Assembly (NCBI GenBank): GCA_965202735.1
Contig: OZ241844.1
Span: forward strand, 2,666,001-2,730,000
Origin: HK1 sp965202735
GTDB lineage: Bacteria; Pseudomonadota; Gammaproteobacteria; HK1
Length of the DNA stretch: 64,000 nucleotides
Direction: 5' to 3'
The notes under the pieces were generated by a model. The model was not told the DNA's origin and did no database searches. It saw nothing but the letters and a program-made list of their open reading frames with translations. The translations under genes and the position numbers were made by a program. Positions 53,742 through 61,978 of this stretch are shown here, one piece after another. Position 1 is the first letter of the stretch, and each line of letters starts with the position of its first letter.

Positions 53742-53802
53742 TGGTCGAAATCGCGCCGGAATCCCGCCACGGTACGGACTCTCCGGGCGTTGGCGGGAAT
53801 CG
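53742..53802 (+). repeat. Dispersed palindromic repeat, family B copy 3
   Basis: TGGTCGAAATCGCGCCGGAA, then CGGTACGGACTCTCCGGGCG and TTGGCGGGAATCG, in the same orientation as copies 1 and 2. Confidence 0.72.
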
Positions 53803-53813
53803 CTGTGCGCATA

Positions 53814-53885
53814 CGGTAGTGGGTCAGTTTGACCTTCTTCCTCTGCGCGGCATGACGGTCCCGGAATCAAACTGAGCCACTACCG
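53814..53885. repeat. 72-bp element with 19-bp terminal inverted repeats
   Basis: CGGTAGTGGGTCAGTTTGA at the left end and TCAAACTGAGCCACTACCG at the right end pair with one mismatch around a 34-base centre. It could be a tiny non-autonomous transposon or a regulatory hairpin. Only this copy was seen in the window. Confidence 0.7.
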
Positions 53886-53925
53886 CGCATACCCACAGCG
53901 GTTCGGGAGCGATGAACCTGTATTA

Positions 53926-54766
53926 GGGCCTGTTAACGCAATTTCTGATAGACTCTGGACCTACGGTCGATGAAGAGGATTCCAGAGCTATGGAGCTCAC
54001 GCAAGCGCACTACGAGCGCATCGCGCATGTGTTTCCGCGCCAACGGGGCAATGTCTCGCTCACTCATCTGGCGGTGCTCAACGCCATCCTGTATGTGGCC
54101 GAGCAAGGCTGCAAGTGGCGCGGGCTGCCGGCCCATTTCGGCAACTGGCACACCATCTACACGCGGATGAACCGCTGGGCGAAGAGCGGGGTGCTGGACC
54201 GGGTGTTTGGGGAGCTGCAGCGCCAGGGCATCATTCGGGTGAAGGTGGAGGTGCTGTCGCTCGACAGCACGGCGGTCAAGGTGCATCCGGACGGGACGGG
54301 GGCGGAGAAAAAAACGGTCCCCAGGCCATCGGGAAGTCGCGCGGGGGCTGGACCACCAAGCTTCATCTGGTTGCCGCGGATGACCGAAGCGCAGTAGGGT
54401 TTTCGCTGTCCGGGGGCGAGGCGGGGGATGCGCCGCAAGGACGGGAGCTGCTGGCCCGCACGGCGCTGCCGGAATCGGCGCGCTCTCTGGTGATGGACAA
54501 GGCCTACGAGGGCGACGAGACCCGCGCGCTGGTCGCGGAGTTGGGGCTTGAGCCGGTGGTGCCGCCGAAGGCGAATCGGGTTTCGCCATGGGAGTATGAC
54601 CGGGAGCTGTACAAGAGGCGCAACGAGGTCGAGCGTTTGTTCCGGCGGCTGAAGCGATTCAGGCGGGTGTTCACCCGCTTCGACAAGCTCGATGTGGTCT
54701 TCAGCTTCTTCATCTCCTTTGCGCTCATCGTCGATGCGCTCAAATCCATATAGTGTTAACAGGCCC
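53926..54766 (+). mobile_element. IS5-family insertion sequence, copy 1 (841 bp)
   Basis: Ends GGGCCTGTTAAC and GTTAACAGGCCC are perfect inverted repeats, flanked by TA on both sides, probably the target duplication. It holds one transposase split over two frames. A second copy appears identical by eye at 60196-61036, in the same orientation. Confidence 0.93.
53990..54753 (+). CDS. IS5-family transposase, two frames joined at an A7 slip site (copy 1)
   Basis: The first frame (135 residues, 53990-54397) has the N-terminal domain and the first catalytic Asp in LSLDSTAVKVHPDG. The second, one base back, carries VMDKAYEGDET with the second Asp and YKRRNEVERLFRRLKRF with the catalytic Glu (the Y-R-E-K motif of IS5). 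They meet at seven A's, 54308-54314, where ribosomes or RNA polymerase can slip by one base. That arrangement is known for IS5/IS427-group elements, so this is likely a programmed frameshift, not damage. Full product about 254 residues. Confidence 0.88.
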
Positions 54767-54859
54767 TAGTATGCCCGCCGGGCGGGTGCGTGGTGGTATT
54801 TATTGCAAACGATTGCAAACGCAACCGCCGGGCGGCGCCGGAACGCGGCGGGAGGGTTC

Positions 54860-55168
54860 ATGTCGATCTACGTCGAGCCTCCAAGCGTGCTCGGACACAT
54901 GTTCCATGCCTGCACGACGGAGCAGATCAGCGAGTTCGCTCCCCAGAAGCGCGGCTTCCGAATCCACGGCCACAGCACCACCATCCGGCTCGAGGCGGCC
55001 TTCTGGCACGTGCTCGACGACATGGGCCGGGAGCTCGGCATGGACATGCCGGTGCTGATCGAGACCATCCACGACCAGTGCCTCGTCGCCAACGACAAGA
55101 ACCTCGCCTCGTGTCTCCGCGTCATCTGCCTGAAGTACACCGAAACCGTGCCGCAACGTGATGCGTGA
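54860..55168 (+). CDS. Ribbon-helix-helix domain protein (RHH_4 type)
   Basis: A 102-residue protein. The C-terminal half fits an RHH_4 domain: GHSTTIRLEAAFWHVLDDMG followed by LVANDKNLASCLRVICL. Such proteins are small DNA-binding regulators. ATG 54860 is preceded by GGGAGGG. It overlaps the HAD gene start by a few bases and probably forms a unit with it. Confidence 0.72.
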   Translation: MSIYVEPPSVLGHMFHACTTEQISEFAPQKRGFRIHGHSTTIRLEAAFWHVLDDMGRELGMDMPVLIETIHDQCLVANDKNLASCLRVICLKYTETVPQRDA

Positions 55169-55910
55169 GCGCCTGCCGGCTGCGAGAGGCGCGCGCGGCG
55201 GCGTTCGGCCGCGGCCCGAGCGGCGCATCGACGCGGTGCTGTTCGACTGCGACGGCGTGCTCGTGGACAGCGAGCGGGTGGCGGCCGAGTGCATCGTCGA
55301 GCTCGCGGCCCGGCATGGCGCCCGGTTCGAGCTCGAGGAGGCGGTGGAGCGGTTCACCGGAGCGCGGATGGCCGACAACCTGCGCGACATCGAGGCGCGG
55401 GGGAGGTGCAGGCTGCCCGACGGCTTCGAAGCCGAGCTTCGCTCCCACATGGCGGCGCAGTTCGAGACCCGGCTCGAGCCGATGGACGGCGCGGCGGCGC
55501 TGGTGGAGTCCCTCGACCTGCCGTACTGCGTCGCCTCGAACGGCCCGCGCTCGAAGATGGAGGTGACGCTCCGCGTCGCCGGCCTGCTGGAGCACTTCGC
55601 CGGGCGCATCGTCAGCGCCTACGAAGTCGGCGTATGGAAGCCGGACCCCGGGCTCTTCCTGCACGCGGCGCGCCTGCTCGGCGTCCCGCCCGAGCGGTGC
55701 GCGGTGGTCGAGGACAGCGACTACGGCATCGCCGCCGGGGTGGCGGCCGGCATGCAGGTGTTCGCGCTGGTCCCGGAGGAACGGGCGGACTCGATGCCCG
55801 ATGGGGTGACGGCGGTGGCGTCGCTCGCGGAGCTGCGGGAGCCGTTCCGGCGCAGGCGGGTCCCCCGCCGAGTGCGGCAGCCCGGCATGGCGCCCGGTGC
55901 GGACTGGTGA
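55161..55910 (+). CDS. HAD-family hydrolase (phosphoglycolate phosphatase/beta-phosphoglucomutase-like)
   Basis: A 249-residue haloacid dehalogenase-type phosphatase. Motif I is FDCDGVLVDSE with the nucleophile Asp, motif II CVASNG, motif III GVWKPDPGLF with the Lys, motif IV VVEDSDYG. The first ~24 residues and last ~30 are poorly conserved; the true start may be later. Substrate unknown, likely a sugar phosphate or phosphoglycolate. Confidence 0.85.
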   Translation: MRERLPAARGARGGVRPRPERRIDAVLFDCDGVLVDSERVAAECIVELAARHGARFELEEAVERFTGARMADNLRDIEARGRCRLPDGFEAELRSHMAAQFETRLEPMDGAAALVESLDLPYCVASNGPRSKMEVTLRVAGLLEHFAGRIVSAYEVGVWKPDPGLFLHAARLLGVPPERCAVVEDSDYGIAAGVAAGMQVFALVPEERADSMPDGVTAVASLAELREPFRRRRVPRRVRQPGMAPGADW

Positions 55911-56340
55911 CGGTCAAGGACACCCGGAAGGCCCACCCCACGCCGGGCACGGCGGCCCGGCATGGCGCCAGCGATTCCCGCCAGCGCCCGGAAGAGGCCG
56001 TACCGGGGTGGGATTCCGGCGCGATTTCGCCCCTCGGGGCGTCCGATCGAGGGGATTTCAGGAGCATGTGCCCGACTGGCGCGCTCGCGCCCTGCGTCTC
56101 CTCTGCCGTGCTGGAGGGATTTCAGGAGCATGTCCCCGCCAGGCGGGAATGGCTGGCGTGTGGTGCTCGCTTCCGACACGGGCGTGGAGCCGGCCCGCGA
56201 CCCGCGTCTCCGACGGCATCGCCGCCGATATTCTCGGGGATGTCGGAAAAGCTTCCAGGCGAGGGCGCCAAGGATTCTGTTGTCGCGATCGGATACCCCG
56301 CTAGAATGGCCTCGCACAACCGAGGATTGGGCTTTCGCCA
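55911..56340. other. Intergenic with family B repeat and a short tandem motif
   Basis: No gene supported. It contains the inverted family B copy (55971-56040), then GGGATTTCAGGAGCATGT repeated at about 56054 and 56109. The second is followed by CCGCCAGGCGGGAATGGCTG, which resembles the motif at 30805-30860 in the mtoX-acyl-CoA synthetase gap. Confidence 0.55.
55971..56040 (-). repeat. Dispersed palindromic repeat, family B copy 4 (inverted)
   Basis: GCGATTCCCGCCAGCGCCCG, GAAGAGGCCGTACC and GGATTCCGGCGCGATTTCG are the reverse complement of the other copies. Confidence 0.72.
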
Positions 56341-56550
56341 ATGCAGAGCTACACCGCCGTTGTCGAACGCTGCCCGGACACGGGGCTCTATGTCGGCTAC
56401 GTTCCGGGCTTTCCCGGCGCGCACAGTCAGGGCGAGACGCTCGAGGAGCTCAATGACAATCTCAAGGAAGTCATCGCCATGATCCTCGACGACGGGGCAC
56501 CCGCGATGGCGGGCGAGTTCGTCGGCACGCAGGTCGTCGTGGTGGCCTGA
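56341..56550 (+). CDS. hicB: HicB-family antitoxin
   Basis: A 69-residue HicB antitoxin: YTAVVERCPDTGLYVGYVPG and GETLEELNDNLKEVIAMILD are the partial-RNase-H-fold signature. It neutralises HicA and may repress the operon. No C-terminal DNA-binding domain, as in the short HicB type. It precedes hicA by six bases, the antitoxin-first order. Confidence 0.88.
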   Translation: MQSYTAVVERCPDTGLYVGYVPGFPGAHSQGETLEELNDNLKEVIAMILDDGAPAMAGEFVGTQVVVVA

Positions 56551-56556
56551 AGCCGG

Positions 56557-56820
56557 GTGCCTTCCGTTCCGGTCCTCAAGCCCCGAGAGGTCGTGGCCGT
56601 GCTCGAGGCGCTCGGACTCGAGGAGGTTCGTCAGCGCGGTTCGCACAAGCGCTTTCGCCATCCGGACGGCCGGGCGACGACGGTGCCGGTGCATGGCGGG
56701 CGCGACGTGTCTCCGATTCTGTTGCGCCGTATCGCGCGCGATGTCGGACTGACGGTGCAGGAGTTTGTGGCGCACCGCAGACAGGCGGCGTGTCGATTCG
56801 CGGCGAGGCCTCGCCGGTGA
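56557..56820 (+). CDS. hicA: HicA-family mRNA interferase toxin
   Basis: An 87-residue toxin with the dsRBD-like HicA fold: the catalytic His is in RQRGSHKRFRHPDG and the second strand is TTVPVHGG. It cuts mRNAs when free of HicB. GTG start at 56557. The C-terminus (RRQAACRFAARPRR) is longer than in most HicA proteins. Confidence 0.87.
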   Translation: MPSVPVLKPREVVAVLEALGLEEVRQRGSHKRFRHPDGRATTVPVHGGRDVSPILLRRIARDVGLTVQEFVAHRRQAACRFAARPRR

Positions 56821-56824
56821 CTCC

Positions 56825-57256
56825 ATGTTGAGCGGCGCGGCGCGGCGGTTCGTCGAGTCGATGCCCGTCGCCCGGCTCGCGACCGCGGACGCGGAAGGCG
56901 CCCCCCACGTGGTGCCGGTGTGCCATGCGCTGCTCGACGACACCCTCTACGTGACCATCGACGAGAAGCCCAAGCGCGCGGGCGCTCGCGCGATGAAGCG
57001 GCTGCGCAACATCGAGGAGAACCCGAACGTGGCGGTCGTCGTGGACCGCTACGATGACGACTGGTCCCGGCTCGCGTGGGTGATGCTGCGCGGCCGGGCC
57101 GAGATCCTGGACGCCGGCGGCGAGCATGACCGCGCGCAGGCCGCGTTGCGGGAGCGGTATCCGCAGTACCGCGCGATGCGGCTCGAGCCGCTGCCGGTCA
57201 TCGCGCTGCGGATCGGGCGGGTGAATGCGTGGGGTGCCCTCGCCGCCCCGTCGTGA
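56825..57256 (+). CDS. PPOX-class F420-dependent oxidoreductase (TIGR03668-type)
   Basis: A 143-residue split-barrel flavin/F420 protein: VARLATADAEGAPHVVPVCH at the start, KPKRAGARAMKRLRNIEENP and VAVVVDRYDDDWSRLAWVML in the middle. The latter two are typical of the F420-dependent branch. The gene for CofC, which makes the F420 precursor activator, lies 131 bases downstream. That supports F420 as its cofactor. Follows hicA by four bases. Confidence 0.8.
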   Translation: MLSGAARRFVESMPVARLATADAEGAPHVVPVCHALLDDTLYVTIDEKPKRAGARAMKRLRNIEENPNVAVVVDRYDDDWSRLAWVMLRGRAEILDAGGEHDRAQAALRERYPQYRAMRLEPLPVIALRIGRVNAWGALAAPS

Positions 57257-57387
57257 ACCGCACCGCCACCGGCCCGCTGCGTATCCGGCCGTGACCGCGA
57301 GCCGCCGCCGGGCCGTGCGGGGCGGAGTCGCGCGTCCGGCTGACCCGAGCCGCGGGACCGAGGGGAGAGACGAGGGGAGAGACGACG

Positions 57388-58089
57388 ATGCCGGTCGCGG
57401 ATGTCCATGCCGTCGTTCCCGTGAAGAACCTGCGCGGGGCGAAGCAGCGTCTGGCCGGTGTCCTCGACCAGCCGGCGCGCACCGCGCTGTTCCGGGCCAT
57501 GCTCGAAGACGTGCTCGAGGCGCTCGCGGGCGCGGCCTCGCTCGCCGGCATCGTGCTGGTCACCCGCGACGCGGAAGCGATCGCGATCGCCGGGCGCTAC
57601 GGCGCCGAGTGCCTGGTCGAGCCGGAGAACCGCGGCCACACCGCGGCGGTCGAGCTCGCGGCGGCGGCGATCGCGGCGCGGGGCGCGGGGACGCTGCTGC
57701 AGGTTCCCGGAGACATCCCCCGGGTGACCTCGGAGGAGATCGAGGCCGTCATCGCGGCCCATGCCCATGCCGCCGCCCCGGCCGTCACCATCGCTCCGTC
57801 GCGCGACCACCGCGGCTCGAACGCGGTGCTGTGCTCGCCGCCGGACGTGTTCCCGTTCCGGTTCGGCGACGACAGCTTCCATCCGCACCTTGCCGCCGCG
57901 CGGGCCATCGGGGTCGAGCCGACCGTGGTCGAACGTACCGGCATCGGACTCGACATCGACACCCCGGCCGACCTCGACGCGTTCCTCGCGTCGCCGTCGG
58001 ACACGCGGGCGTACCGGCTGCTGGCCGGCGGCTCCGGATGCCCGCGAAGGCGGGAATCCGTCGACTTTGCGGCGCATCGTGCCGAGTGA
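57388..58089 (+). CDS. cofC: 2-phospho-L-lactate (or phosphoenolpyruvate) guanylyltransferase
   Basis: A 233-residue nucleotidyltransferase: VPVKNLRGAKQRLAGVL at the start binds GTP, LVTRDAEAIAIAGRYGAE and LQVPGDIPRVTSEEIEAVI carry the metal-binding Asp residues. It activates the phospho-acid used to build coenzyme F420. The last ~30 residues (CPRRRESVDFAAHRAE) look like read-through from sequence resembling a repeat. Start ATG 57388 follows a duplicated GAGGGGAGAGACGA that doubles the ribosome-binding site. Confidence 0.88.
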   Translation: MPVADVHAVVPVKNLRGAKQRLAGVLDQPARTALFRAMLEDVLEALAGAASLAGIVLVTRDAEAIAIAGRYGAECLVEPENRGHTAAVELAAAAIAARGAGTLLQVPGDIPRVTSEEIEAVIAAHAHAAAPAVTIAPSRDHRGSNAVLCSPPDVFPFRFGDDSFHPHLAAARAIGVEPTVVERTGIGLDIDTPADLDAFLASPSDTRAYRLLAGGSGCPRRRESVDFAAHRAE

Positions 58090-58210
58090 GCGCGCCAGCC
58101 GGTCACGGATGCGGGGAAGGACCGGCTCCGGGCGCGAGGCGGGGCGAGATGAGGACGACCTGGCCGGCCGCCTGCTGAACCACCGGCTCCGGGCGCGAGA
58201 CGGGGCGAGG

Positions 58211-58639
58211 TCAGGACGCCGCCGGGCGCTGTTGCGCGCCGCGGTCGACGTAGGCGTACACCGCCTCTCCACTGGCGATGAGGGCGCCAGTGTCGTCGTG
58301 CACGCGGGCCGAGGCGAAGTAGAAGCGCCGGCCGGCACGGAGCACCTCCGCGGCGCAGCTCAGCCTCGTGCCCTTCGGCCGGCCGGTGTAGCTCACGTTC
58401 AGCGACACCGTGACGTTGCCGCGGCGTTTCTCCGGGTCGGGGTCGTAGATGCCGCAGAAGCCGGTCGCGGCGTCGATCAGGGCGGCGGTGACCCCGCCGT
58501 GAATGCCGCCCTGGCGGTTCTCGTGGCGCTCGTCGAGGTCCACCGTGACGCGGGCAAAGCCCTCGCGCCATTCGACGAGCTCGAACCCGAGCTTTCCGTT
58601 CAGGCCCCGGGTGAATTCCTGTGCAGCAGTGTCGGCCAC
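58211..58639 (-). CDS. PaaI-like hotdog thioesterase
   Basis: A 142-residue thioesterase of the PaaI family: NRQGGIHGGVTAALIDAATG is the active-site segment (His-Gly-Gly then Asp), and VSLNVSYTGRPKGTRLSC is the second conserved part. Hydrolyses acyl-CoA, often aromatic. GTG 58639 is the chosen start as the upstream open frame is repetitive (THRRTTLRSS, THQRTTFRIP). Confidence 0.82.
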   Translation of the reverse strand: MADTAAQEFTRGLNGKLGFELVEWREGFARVTVDLDERHENRQGGIHGGVTAALIDAATGFCGIYDPDPEKRRGNVTVSLNVSYTGRPKGTRLSCAAEVLRAGRRFYFASARVHDDTGALIASGEAVYAYVDRGAQQRPAAS

Positions 58640-59001
58640 GATGGGTATCCGAAAAGTTGTCCGCTGGTGAGTCCGGTCGCGTCGATGCCGGGCATGAGGG
58701 CTTGATCGAAGAGTCGTCCGCCGGTGAGTCCGTTCACATCGAAACCGATCATCAAGGTTTCCGAAGAATCGTCCGCAACCTTCGATATGCCCGAACCAGG
58801 CGCGAAAGGCAATCGCCGAATGCGCGCGACGGGTGTGCGGAAGCTGCCGGATCACGTCCGGCCGGAACGTGTGGATCGAGAAATCTTCGGAGTCATTCGA
58901 CGGCCGGAACGGGGGAGATCTTCGAGGGGCGGCGCACGTCCGTGCGAGCCGCCCCCGGGACCGCGCTCCCGAGCGGCCAAGCCCCATCTGTCCGACCGAG
59001 C
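58640..59001. other. Intergenic with an imperfect ~60-base tandem motif
   Basis: No gene supported. The motif GTCCGCTGGTGAGTCCGGTC recurs as GTCCGCCGGTGAGTCCGTTC about 60 bases on, with a third trace (ATCGTCCGCAACC). It duplicates sequence just upstream of the thioesterase start. Confidence 0.5.
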
Positions 59002-60090
59002 TCACTGCTTCCTGGCGCCGAACGCGCCGACAATCCCGGATTTCTCGAATATGCCAGCCGTCTCCGCATGGCCAGGGCCGTAGAGCCCGCCCGAGATCAG
59101 GTTTCCGGTGCTGCCTGTGGTGAACGTGCCCCCGCCGGCGACGGGCACGTCGTCGAACCGAACGCTGGTGGTGGAATGCGCCGCCTTCCGGTCGAGGTCC
59201 CGGATGCCGGTAAACTTCGCGTCGAGCGAGTTGTCGGCGATGTCGAAGGTCAACGTCGCGTCACCCTGCAGGATGTTGCCCCCGGCAGGGCCGGCTTGCG
59301 GAGAGCCGACCATGAGTCCCCGCCAGGTCGCCGTGGCATTGGGCCTGGAACCGGTCGGGAGCCCCCAGGCGTTGCCGTACCAGCCGTCGCAAGCGCTACA
59401 GTCAACGGTAGCTTCGTATAAGCGCATGGGATTATCAAAAGATAAGTTGGAGGTGCCCGTGATAAAGAAGGCGCTATGTTCCATGAAGGCACCATACTCT
59501 CTGTCCACTTCCCTATCACCGATGATTTTGAATTCTTCGAGAGCCATCACAACGTTTTCACCGCTGCGGATGCCATAGTCACGATCACTCTCACTATCCA
59601 GGCTGATCTTGAGTCCTTGCGTCGTGATGCCGTGCTTGGTGAGCACTGAGGAACCGTCCGCTGCCAGACTGTTGCTGAAATCATCCAACTCGGACGAATC
59701 GACTGGCCACCACTCGAAGCCGTAGCCAAGCCTGCGATTCGGAGAAATCGAGACTTCCCACTCGCCCTCTCCATATTCGTTACGCCACAGGGGAGCCACA
59801 AATGGAATATTACCATCATATTTTCCATACATGGCCGAGGCGAACAAGTTACCGCTCCTACCAATGTCGTCATCCAAGAATCGCGACAAAAGACTCTTTA
59901 TCCTCGTTGCCCTAACAGTAACCGTTTCCCGAGCCGCCTGCGCGCTTGTCAGCGCGATCGCCGAAGCCTTGTCCAGGGTCGTATTCAGGACCGGATTATT
60001 CTTGATCCCCCCCGCCCCCCCGCCGCCGCAGGCGGCGAGCAACACCAAACTGGCCGCAACGGGCAACCGCAACGTACTTCCGATCTTCAT
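59002..60090 (-). CDS. TbpB-like surface lipoprotein (Slam-dependent, beta-barrel domain)
   Basis: A 362-residue predicted lipoprotein. The lipobox LLAACGGGG follows a signal peptide, after which a Gly tail is followed by a long beta-rich domain ending GLYGPGHAETAGIFEKSGIV, close to the transferrin-binding-protein-like barrel signature (GxFYGxxAxExxGxF). Such proteins are flipped to the cell surface and bind host or environmental ligands. Base composition in the middle (59400-59900) is visibly less GC-rich than its neighbours, suggesting transfer. ATG 60090 has GGAGAGA upstream. Confidence 0.8.
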   Translation of the reverse strand: MKIGSTLRLPVAASLVLLAACGGGGAGGIKNNPVLNTTLDKASAIALTSAQAARETVTVRATRIKSLLSRFLDDDIGRSGNLFASAMYGKYDGNIPFVAPLWRNEYGEGEWEVSISPNRRLGYGFEWWPVDSSELDDFSNSLAADGSSVLTKHGITTQGLKISLDSESDRDYGIRSGENVVMALEEFKIIGDREVDREYGAFMEHSAFFITGTSNLSFDNPMRLYEATVDCSACDGWYGNAWGLPTGSRPNATATWRGLMVGSPQAGPAGGNILQGDATLTFDIADNSLDAKFTGIRDLDRKAAHSTTSVRFDDVPVAGGGTFTTGSTGNLISGGLYGPGHAETAGIFEKSGIVGAFGARKQ

Positions 60091-60195
60091 GGATCTCTCC
60101 TCATGCTCTGGTGACTTGTCCGTGATCGGGATGACATCGGGCCTTCGAAAGTACATATCACGGGAAATCCCCGTCCACTATGCAGTCTTGTCCTA

Positions 60196-61036
60196 GGGCC
60201 TGTTAACGCAATTTCTGATAGACTCTGGACCTACGGTCGATGAAGAGGATTCCAGAGCTATGGAGCTCACGCAAGCGCACTACGAGCGCATCGCGCATGT
60301 GTTTCCGCGCCAACGGGGCAATGTCTCGCTCACTCATCTGGCGGTGCTCAACGCCATCCTGTATGTGGCCGAGCAAGGCTGCAAGTGGCGCGGGCTGCCG
60401 GCCCATTTCGGCAACTGGCACACCATCTACACGCGGATGAACCGCTGGGCGAAGAGCGGGGTGCTGGACCGGGTGTTTGGGGAGCTGCAGCGCCAGGGCA
60501 TCATTCGGGTGAAGGTGGAGGTGCTGTCGCTCGACAGCACGGCGGTCAAGGTGCATCCGGACGGGACGGGGGCGGAGAAAAAAACGGTCCCCAGGCCATC
60601 GGGAAGTCGCGCGGGGGCTGGACCACCAAGCTTCATCTGGTTGCCGCGGATGACCGAAGCGCAGTAGGGTTTTCGCTGTCCGGGGGCGAGGCGGGGGATG
60701 CGCCGCAAGGACGGGAGCTGCTGGCCCGCACGGCGCTGCCGGAATCGGCGCGCTCTCTGGTGATGGACAAGGCCTACGAGGGCGACGAGACCCGCGCGCT
60801 GGTCGCGGAGTTGGGGCTTGAGCCGGTGGTGCCGCCGAAGGCGAATCGGGTTTCGCCATGGGAGTATGACCGGGAGCTGTACAAGAGGCGCAACGAGGTC
60901 GAGCGTTTGTTCCGGCGGCTGAAGCGATTCAGGCGGGTGTTCACCCGCTTCGACAAGCTCGATGTGGTCTTCAGCTTCTTCATCTCCTTTGCGCTCATCG
61001 TCGATGCGCTCAAATCCATATAGTGTTAACAGGCCC
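60196..61036 (+). mobile_element. IS5-family insertion sequence, copy 2 (841 bp)
   Basis: Same ends and length as the copy at 53926-54766, with no differences noticed by eye, also flanked by TA. The two direct copies enclose 54767-60195. Confidence 0.93.
60260..61023 (+). CDS. IS5-family transposase, two frames joined at an A7 slip site (copy 2)
   Basis: Same reading as copy 1, with the A7 run at 60578-60584. Both copies keep the same frame break, which supports programmed slippage rather than a random mutation. Confidence 0.88.
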
Positions 61037-61474
61037 TAGGCTTTATCGGTGCGTCGGGTGTGACGCACAAACCGCCGCAGGGCGTAAAAGCCCGATTGCC
61101 CACAATCCTACGGTCCCAAGCCAGATAGCCGTTCCATTCCAAAGGCTTAGCTCAAGCGGCACCTGAACGACGCTGCTCGCCGCGCTTGTGATGGAACGGT
61201 TCAGGACCCGTTGCGCGGCTTCCGTTGGTCATTATAGGAAGCGCCTCCGGCATTACAAATCGTTCTTTGCCGGGGTTGGGTGAAGCCGTCGGGAAGCGGC
61301 TTGCCGCAGCGACAGCCGCGAGTCAGGCAAGGCGAGCCGCTTCCCGACGGCGCGATCATGGAGAGTTCGTCGCTCGGCTCTTACAGCCTCGGGGAGTTCC
61401 ATGCACTTCGTACCCTCGGCGTCACTGCACGGCCGATAAGATTGACGTTCGCACGCTCGCTCTTAAGAACTGCA
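61037..61474. other. Intergenic region with a long inverted repeat
   Basis: No gene is supported on either strand; two open plus-strand frames (from 61225) mirror the GIY-YIG-like gene and lack family matches. The region right of the IS is less GC-rich than most of the window. It includes the inverted repeat at 61285-61351. Confidence 0.5.
61285..61351. repeat. Inverted repeat, 21-bp arms with 25-base loop
   Basis: GCCGTCGGGAAGCGGCTTGCC (61285-61305) and its complement GGCGAGCCGCTTCCCGACGG plus C (61331-61351) pair with one mismatch. It lies about 120 bases past the GIY-YIG-like stop. It may act as a terminator, or mark a recombination site. Confidence 0.7.
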
Positions 61475-61939
61475 TCATCGCTGACTGCCGAAGCCCTCGA
61501 ATGCAGGGTCGAGCCTGCACTGAAGAAACGCTTCGAGGAGGGTAAGAAGACGGATCGGTCGGTCGCTGTCGAGAAGGAAATTGTGCCGGTCAGTATTGGC
61601 TCTGATCCAGTCTCCGACATTCGCTTGGGTGAGTCCTCTAACGCCGATCTCGTCTCCTCGACAAAGCAATGACGCGGCGAGGGTGCTCTGGGCGGCATGG
61701 GGACTGTAGTGCTGGCTGGTATAGCGTGCGTTGCTATTTGGACCGGCCTTTCCCACCTTCAATGTGCGCCCTTGATGGCAGAAGACATACACAGCCATTC
61801 TTCCCGCAGGCAATTGGGTGGGCGAACGGTGCGGGGCGGGAAGAGATTCGGCGGTAACGTCGTCGGAGGACACGCATATCCCGGAGAGTTCGACCACTTT
61901 TCTGAAGTTCTCTACGAGCGCCGCAGTCTCCATGGTCAT
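61475..61939 (-). CDS. GIY-YIG-like nuclease family protein (uncertain)
   Basis: A 154-residue protein. MAVYVFCHQGRTLKVGKAG in the centre resembles the GIY-YIG core (VYVF then LKVGKAG), followed by NSNARYTSQHYSPHAAQ. The C-terminus LLEAFLQCRLDPAFEGFGSQ is a strongly conserved-looking ending, as I recall from uncharacterised homologues in genomic islands. The usual catalytic Arg may be ARY. It lies next to two recombinase genes, and could be island cargo. Starts at 61939 or 61933. Confidence 0.55.
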   Translation of the reverse strand: MTMETAALVENFRKVVELSGICVSSDDVTAESLPAPHRSPTQLPAGRMAVYVFCHQGRTLKVGKAGPNSNARYTSQHYSPHAAQSTLAASLLCRGDEIGVRGLTQANVGDWIRANTDRHNFLLDSDRPIRLLTLLEAFLQCRLDPAFEGFGSQR

Positions 61940-61978
61940 GAGCTTCTCCCTCGACGGATTCCGGTATCAGGGTGACCA

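Larger units (their letters stand above)
53674..53925. other. Intergenic with family B repeat and an inverted-repeat element
   Basis: No gene supported. Contains a family B palindrome (53742-53802) and a 72-bp element with 19-bp inverted ends (53814-53885), then the left end of the first IS element. The sulfur operon promoter should be here. Confidence 0.6.

Noticed and set aside
53990..54753. Treating the IS transposase as a pseudogene
   Set aside because: Both copies have the same break at an A7 run, and IS5/IS427-type elements are known to use slippage there.
61225..61672. Plus-strand genes right of the second IS
   Set aside because: The frames mirror the minus-strand GIY-YIG-like gene and lack recognisable motifs or ribosome-binding sites.
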